Of a stretch of 8,892 bases of DNA, positions 4,771-8,892 are shown piece by piece (the first letter of the stretch is position 1; each line of letters starts with the position of its first letter). This DNA comes from RGIG2206 sp045540915 (GTDB taxonomy: Bacteria; Bacillota; Clostridia; Oscillospirales; Acutalibacteraceae): assembly GCA_045540915.1 (NCBI GenBank), contig JAZQID010000038.1:1-8892 (forward strand), written 5' to 3'. A program made the translations under genes and the position numbers. Below the pieces are notes generated by a model. That model was not told where the DNA came from. It saw only the letters and a program-made list of their open reading frames with translations, and did no database searches.

Positions 4771-6879
4771 TCAGCGTGATGTTAGTACGTCAAGGGTGAC
4801 GATGACCTTGAAGAGATCGCCGTCGATGACGATGTCGAAGTCGCCCTTTTGCAGTTCGACCAGACTTTTCGCAATCGAAAGTCCGAGTCCGCTGCCCTCG
4901 GTGTTTCTCGACGAGTCACCGCGCACGAATCTTTCCATAAGTTCCTCGCTCGGAATGTTCAGGCGGTTGCAGGAGATGTTCTTAAGGGATACGGTTGCCC
5001 TGCCCTCCTCTGCATTAAGGGAAAGATAGACTCGGGTGCCCTCGAGCGCGTATTTGCAGATGTTGTTGAAGAGGTTGTCAAACACCCTCCACATCAGCCT
5101 GCCGTCTGCCATCACAACGGGATTTTTATCATCAGTCTCGGTCACAAGCTCGAGCTTGCGGTCGGCCAGCTTTTCCTGATACTCACCTACTATCTGGGAT
5201 ATCAGCACCTTGAGGTCGGTCGGTTCCATATTGGCGGTCAGGTTGCCGGTTGACGCCTTCGAGGCTTCAACGAGGTCGGTTATCAGCTTTTTTAGCCGCG
5301 CAGATTGGCGGTCGATGACCGCGATATACTCCTGTGCGGTGGGTGATTCGATTTTTTCCGCTTTGAGCAGGTCGACGTAGTTGACGATTGAAGTGAGCGG
5401 CGTTTTTATGTCGTGGGAGGCGTTAGTGATAAGCTCGGTCTTCATTCGCTCGCTCTTCATACGCCCGTCAACCGCCTTAGAAAGCCCCATTCCGATGGTG
5501 TTGAGCCGCTCTGCGTGCTCGCTGAGGACAGGCGGCATATAGGTCTTGTCGATCTTGTAGTCGAGGTTGCCGTTCGATATCTCCTCGGCGCCCTTTTGCA
5601 ACCGCCTGAGAAGCACTACCAACGCGATAAGGCCAAGGCCGAGCAGTAGTTTTTCTACAAACCAGAGGAACGGCAGGGGTCTGAAATTATTAGAGGCGCA
5701 GTAGACCAAGGCGATGATCTCGACAAAGGCCAGACCGCTGAACGCCAAGGCCGCCTTCCAGTAAAGAGGGAGTTTCTTGGCAAGGGTCACGACACCCTTG
5801 AAGATTGCCTTAAAGCATCGATTAACAGCGCGCAAAACCTGCGCAATTATGGTATTGCGCCACCATTTCGGCGTCTTAAGACGGGCGGCGATCGCTGTGA
5901 TGACCCACAGTACCATTGCGGCAATTGCGGCAACTGCGACAGCACCTACGGCAAGCTCAAACCACTGATAGTAATGCCTTCTATAAAGCCAATCCCCCTC
6001 AAAGCAATCGATTGCCAACGCCGACAACATAACCGTGAAGAAGGTCGCGATTGCAATAACGAGGTCGACAGGCACCCTGTCTATCCAGGTAAGATGCACG
6101 CCCTCGACGCCGTTTTTACGGCCTGCGCCGAAGCATAGCAATACGGTCAGAAGGATTAAGAAAATTGCGCTTATCGGGCAGATCCAGAGCACTGCGGTGG
6201 AAATGCTGAGCAACCACTCGGCAATGCTAATAGAGGTTTTGATGTGGTCGTCGGCGGCCAGACCGGAGCGGATATGCCCGTTGACAACAATGTTGGTCAA
6301 CTCGTCCTGATAATATTCAATCGAGCAAGTGTAGCCGACAATGCTACCGTCAGACTCAGAATAAACGGGCATATTAGCTGCAGAACTTACCCGCACACTG
6401 TCGTCTTCGCGGAAATTAACGATATATTCATCGCACTCCTCTATGGTAGCAAAGGTTGCGGTCGCAATCTGCAGAGTCTTACCCTCCTCGGTGACGATGC
6501 GCCAATAGGATGTCAACGACGCCTGCTTTTCGGCGGTGTAGTTGCTGAAAAGCAGGTTGCCGTCTTTGTCGGTGGCTGTGAAGAAATAGTTGGTATTCTT
6601 CTCACCGAAGCAGACGTCAAATTCGCCTGTTTCCTCAAACGGAACATCGTAACTCTCGATATTTATCAGGTACTCGCTGTAAAGCTCCCGAACTTCATAA
6701 TTCTTTTCCGAGATCGAGTGTTGAAGCACCGAGTCGGTAAGGCTTTTACCGTCGCGGTAGGCTCCGGCATCGGCAAGAAGCAGTGTTACATAGCCGCTGA
6801 AGGCAAAGGTCAGCACCGCCAACACAGCAAGAATGAAGGCAAAGGTGCGGGTCACAAAACTGTTCACAAAACGCCTCAT
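4771..6879 (-). CDS. sensor histidine kinase, multi-spanning
   Basis: This 702-residue membrane kinase is the partner of the response regulator encoded just upstream. In order: a membrane helix (about 12-36); an outside sensor region (about 37-215) with no domain I can name; then five further hydrophobic segments (about 222-250, 270-290, 307-331, 374-393, 405-425); a HAMP-like segment (about 425-475); a HisKA dimerisation domain with the phospho-acceptor H489 in NASHDIKTPLTS; and an ATPase domain with N box DNLFNNICKYA (601-611), F box ERFVRGD (649-655) and G2 box GSGLGLSIAKS (662-672). The canonical DxGxG of the G1 box is absent; SLKNIS (631-636) stands there. The ATG overlaps the regulator stop by ATGA, with GGAGG ten bases before it. 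It is longer than typical VanS-like kinases because of the additional membrane block. The signal is unknown. Confidence 0.9.
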   Translation of the reverse strand: MRRFVNSFVTRTFAFILAVLAVLTFAFSGYVTLLLADAGAYRDGKSLTDSVLQHSISEKNYEVRELYSEYLINIESYDVPFEETGEFDVCFGEKNTNYFFTATDKDGNLLFSNYTAEKQASLTSYWRIVTEEGKTLQIATATFATIEECDEYIVNFREDDSVRVSSAANMPVYSESDGSIVGYTCSIEYYQDELTNIVVNGHIRSGLAADDHIKTSISIAEWLLSISTAVLWICPISAIFLILLTVLLCFGAGRKNGVEGVHLTWIDRVPVDLVIAIATFFTVMLSALAIDCFEGDWLYRRHYYQWFELAVGAVAVAAIAAMVLWVITAIAARLKTPKWWRNTIIAQVLRAVNRCFKAIFKGVVTLAKKLPLYWKAALAFSGLAFVEIIALVYCASNNFRPLPFLWFVEKLLLGLGLIALVVLLRRLQKGAEEISNGNLDYKIDKTYMPPVLSEHAERLNTIGMGLSKAVDGRMKSERMKTELITNASHDIKTPLTSIVNYVDLLKAEKIESPTAQEYIAVIDRQSARLKKLITDLVEASKASTGNLTANMEPTDLKVLISQIVGEYQEKLADRKLELVTETDDKNPVVMADGRLMWRVFDNLFNNICKYALEGTRVYLSLNAEEGRATVSLKNISCNRLNIPSEELMERFVRGDSSRNTEGSGLGLSIAKSLVELQKGDFDIVIDGDLFKVIVTLDVLTSR

Positions 6880-7571
6880 TTAACATCACCCTCCAATTTA
6901 TATCCCTTGCCCCACACTACCTTCAGGTAGCGCGGCTCGGCAGGGTTTATTTCAATTTTCTCGCGCAGATGGCGGATATGCACCGCCACTGTGTTTTCTG
7001 CTCCGAGTGGGTCATCGTGCCATACCTTGCGGTATATCTCCTTGGGCGAAATCACCCTGTTGGGTGTCAGCATAAGCAGGTGCAGAATGTCGTACTCGGT
7101 GGGGGTCAGGGTCACCTCTTCGCCGTCAATGAGCACCCTCTTTGCCTCGTCGTTAAGCTCGATTGAGCCGATAACGATGTCGTTAGGTCGCACTTTTCCT
7201 CCGCCAAGATGAAAATAACGTCTCAACTGTGAGCGGACACGCGCGATGACCTCGATGGGATTAAAGGGCTTTGTGATATAGTCATCTGCGCCGACGTTGA
7301 GCCCCAGCACCTTGTCTGTGTCCTCGCTCTTTGCCGTAAGCAGTATCACGGGCAGGTTTGAGTTTTCGCGAAGCCGCATCATCGCGGTAACGCCGTCCAT
7401 TTCGGGCATCATTATGTCCAAAAGCACCAGATGCACCTCTTCCCTTTCGATGATGTCCAGCGCCTGCCTTCCGTTAAAGGCTTCGAGAACATTGTAGCCC
7501 TCGGCAGTCAGGTATATCCTCAGCGCGTTGACGATGTCCTTTTCGTCGTCGCAGACAAGTATGTTGTACAT
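6876..7571 (-). CDS. OmpR/PhoB-family response regulator
   Basis: This 231-residue cytoplasmic transcription factor is activated by phosphate transfer from the kinase encoded after it. The receiver domain (about 1-118) has the acidic pocket D8/D9, phospho-acceptor D52 in LVLLDIMMPEMDG, switch T79 and K101 in DDYITKPFNP, so it should be fully functional. A glycine-rich linker (about 122-126) leads to a winged-helix DNA-binding domain (about 128-229) with the TPTEYDILHLLM and ENTVAVHIRHLREKIE elements and the terminal VWGKGYKLE wing. ATG 7571 is fixed by AGGAGG (7579-7584), seven bases upstream. It is first in its operon, and its promoter region carries a direct repeat suited to a regulator of this class. 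Targets other than its own promoter are not visible in the window. Confidence 0.93.
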   Translation of the reverse strand: MYNILVCDDEKDIVNALRIYLTAEGYNVLEAFNGRQALDIIEREEVHLVLLDIMMPEMDGVTAMMRLRENSNLPVILLTAKSEDTDKVLGLNVGADDYITKPFNPIEVIARVRSQLRRYFHLGGGKVRPNDIVIGSIELNDEAKRVLIDGEEVTLTPTEYDILHLLMLTPNRVISPKEIYRKVWHDDPLGAENTVAVHIRHLREKIEINPAEPRYLKVVWGKGYKLEGDVK

Positions 7572-7611
7572 CGTGACCCCTCCTTTTGCTGATTCTATGA
7601 TAACTCAAAAT

Positions 7612-7640
7612 ATTATAAGATACAATAGAGCAAACTTTAA
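7612..7640 (-). promoter_or_regulatory. predicted promoter of the two-component operon
   Basis: On the minus strand, TATAAT (7617-7612) is a perfect -10. At 17 bases upstream lies TTAAAG (7640-7635), a weak -35 that matches three of six. A weak -35 overlapped by a direct repeat is common at activator-dependent promoters. Confidence 0.55.
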
Positions 7641-7652
7641 GATTTGATTAAG
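7637..7652 (-). promoter_or_regulatory. candidate response-regulator binding site (11-bp direct repeat)
   Basis: CTTAA occurs twice on the minus strand (7652-7648 and 7641-7637), 11 bp from start to start, overlapping the weak -35. OmpR/PhoB-family regulators bind tandem sites with this period, so autoregulation by the regulator encoded just downstream is likely. Confidence 0.4.
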
Positions 7653-7661
7653 TCGGATATG

Positions 7662-7697
7662 AAAAACCTCTGACAATAATGGTTGTCAGAGGTTTTT
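7662..7697 (-). terminator. terminator of the oligopeptide transporter operon
   Basis: The perfect 10-bp stem CCTCTGACAA (7667-7676) with TTGTCAGAGG (7683-7692) has a six-base loop and is flanked by A5 and T5. On the minus strand it follows the small membrane protein gene and ends in T5, 13 to 48 bases after the stop codon. Confidence 0.88.
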
Positions 7698-7709
7698 AAT
7701 TGAGTTTTA

Positions 7710-7994
7710 TTAAAGCAGGACGGTCAAAAGCCATATTATCAGGCCAAGGCCGACAAGGAAGACCGCGCCCACGCCCAATGCCGTAAGCACCGCCGCAAGC
7801 ACATAGGCTCGGCGATCCTCCTTAGGCATTTCAGGCTTCTTTTCCCAAGGGCGTTCGGACTGATCTTCGTCGGGGGTCTGAGCCTGCTCATTCTTATCCT
7901 TAGGATTTCGGAAGGTGAACAGGTTAGGTTGACCGACGTTGCTCATATCGGCTATTGAACGGCCGTCATCGTCGTCGTATTTCTTCTTGCTCAT
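7710..7994 (-). CDS. small acidic tail-anchored membrane protein, function unknown
   Basis: This 94-residue protein is one I cannot assign to a named family. The N-terminus begins MSKKKYDDDDGRSIADMS, a run of basic then acidic residues ending in a compact motif. The middle (about 28-60) is polar, rich in Lys, Glu, Gln and Pro, and probably disordered. A single strongly hydrophobic helix (about 64-91) ends three residues before the C-terminus, so the protein should be tail-anchored with most of it in the cytoplasm. The ATG is one base after the TAA of the oligopeptide ATPase gene, and only a weak GTGAAG precedes it, so translation probably depends on coupling to that gene. It is the last gene before the operon terminator. 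Its position suggests, but does not show, a role at the transporter. Confidence 0.75.
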   Translation of the reverse strand: MSKKKYDDDDGRSIADMSNVGQPNLFTFRNPKDKNEQAQTPDEDQSERPWEKKPEMPKEDRRAYVLAAVLTALGVGAVFLVGLGLIIWLLTVLL

Positions 7995-7995
7995 A

Positions 7996-8892
7996 TTACA
8001 ACTTCACATCGTCGTAGAGGTGGCAAACGACATAATGTCCCGGCTCGATCTCGCGCTGGACCGGTGCTTCGGTCTTGCAGCGTTCGGTACAATGTGCGCA
8101 ACGGGTATGGAATTTGCAACCCTTGGGCGGATTGGCAGGCGAAGGAATGGAGCCTTCGAGCACGATGCGGTTCATCTTGACCGACGGGTCAGGCACGGGG
8201 ATAGCGGAGAAGAGTGCCTTAGTATAAGGATGCAAGGGATTGCGGAAGATGTCCTTAGTATCGCCGTACTCAACGAGGTTGCCCAGATACATAACGCCGA
8301 CCGAGTCGGAGATATGCTCAACGACCGACAGATCGTGTGAAATAAACAGGTAGGTCAGGGCATATTTTTCCTGCAATTCTTTGAGCAGATTGATGATCTG
8401 CGCCTGAATGGACACATCGAGGGCGGAAACAGGCTCGTCGCATACCACAAACTCGGGGTTAAGTGCCAAGGCGCGCGCAATACAGATACGCTGACGCTGA
8501 CCGCCCGAAAACTCGTGGGGATAGCGTTCCTTATGGAAGGGCTGAAGTCCGCAGTTGTCCATAACCTGATCGATATAGTCGTTGAACTCAGCCTTGGGTA
8601 CAAGGTTGTGCTCGCGGACGGCTTCGCCAATTATCTCACCGACGGGAAGACGGGGAGAAAGGGATGAAAAGGGGTCCTGAAAGATGATCTGCATCTTGGT
8701 TCTAAGGGCACGCATTTCGGCATTGGAAAGGTCGTAGACCTCCTGACCGTTGAAGAGCACCTGACCGCCCGTCTTCTCACCCGAAAGGCGAAGAATGGCG
8801 CGTCCGGTAGTAGTCTTACCGCAACCCGACTCACCGACAAGGCCCATCGTAGTTCCGCGCTTGAGGTTGAAGGTTACTCCGTCGACCGCCTT
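7996..8892 (-). CDS. oppF: oligopeptide/dipeptide ABC transporter ATPase, OppF/DppF-type (5' partial)
   Basis: The visible 298 residues are the main part of an ATPase that powers peptide uptake. The frame is open through the window edge at 8892, so the true start lies outside; an internal ATG at 8847 falls on Walker A and cannot be the start. Visible numbering: Walker A GESGCGKTT (20-28), signature FSGGQRQR (128-135), Walker B FVVCDEPVSALDVS (148-161), switch H186 in LFISHDLSVVEH. The C-terminal segment with HPYTKALFSAIP (about 221-232) and the cysteine-containing CKFHTRCAHCTERC stretch (259-272) is the oligo_HPY extension of OppD/OppF/DppD/DppF proteins. No other operon genes are visible; the permeases, the second ATPase and the binding protein should lie to the right. 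Whether it is OppF or DppF cannot be told from this part. Confidence 0.9.
   Translation of the reverse strand, partial: KAVDGVTFNLKRGTTMGLVGESGCGKTTTGRAILRLSGEKTGGQVLFNGQEVYDLSNAEMRALRTKMQIIFQDPFSSLSPRLPVGEIIGEAVREHNLVPKAEFNDYIDQVMDNCGLQPFHKERYPHEFSGGQRQRICIARALALNPEFVVCDEPVSALDVSIQAQIINLLKELQEKYALTYLFISHDLSVVEHISDSVGVMYLGNLVEYGDTKDIFRNPLHPYTKALFSAIPVPDPSVKMNRIVLEGSIPSPANPPKGCKFHTRCAHCTERCKTEAPVQREIEPGHYVVCHLYDDVKL

Noticed and set aside
8355..8840. Additional minus-strand open frames inside the peptide ATPase gene
   Set aside because: They are out-of-frame shadows of the well-conserved OppF/DppF coding sequence.
1..8892. Defence island, phage, CRISPR or transposon content
   Set aside because: No repeats with spacers, transposase, integrase, nuclease or toxin-antitoxin genes were seen on either strand.

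Overview
The window looks like a chromosomal segment of a Gram-positive anaerobe of the class Clostridia, with the Oscillospiraceae/Ruminococcaceae as my best guess. The reasons are strong AGGAGG-type ribosome binding sites, sigma-A-like promoters, short intergenic gaps holding A-tract/hairpin/T-tract terminators, the style of the ECF sigma/anti-sigma pair and of the VanRS-like two-component pair, and a moderate GC content. This placement is inference from style, not from a marker gene.

Layout from left to right. (1) 1-111: a structured leader whose strong terminator hairpin ends directly against the ribosome binding site of a GNAT acetyltransferase gene (112-660, the only + strand gene). A competing upstream hairpin makes it look like a transcription attenuator. 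(2) 661-837: three successive hairpins; two read best as + strand terminators and the third as the terminator of the opposing minus-strand operon. (3) 838-2500, minus strand: an ECF sigma factor and its translationally coupled membrane anti-sigma-like protein, in an island visibly richer in AT than its surroundings. The sigma gene appears to use either an unsupported GTG or a well-placed ATA as start. (4) 2579-4716, minus: a TetR-family repressor, an ABC ATPase and an ABC-2 permease, forming a self-regulated drug or metabolite exporter cassette with a good promoter. (5) 4738-7652, minus: an OmpR-family response regulator and a large multi-spanning sensor kinase, with an 11-bp-spaced direct repeat over the promoter -35 region. 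(6) 7662-8892, minus: the end of an oligopeptide importer operon (OppF/DppF-type ATPase, cut by the window edge) followed after one base by a small acidic tail-anchored membrane protein.

The window is essentially four minus-strand cassettes, each closed by its own hairpin terminator, plus one + strand gene. Three cassettes are regulator-plus-target or sensor-plus-regulator units, and the partner genes in three of them overlap by exactly ATGA. I see no mobile element, CRISPR array, rRNA or intact tRNA. Most of the content belongs to well-known families. The least explained items are the leader RNA before the acetyltransferase gene, the extracytoplasmic part of the anti-sigma-like protein, the start codon of the sigma gene, and the small protein after OppF.
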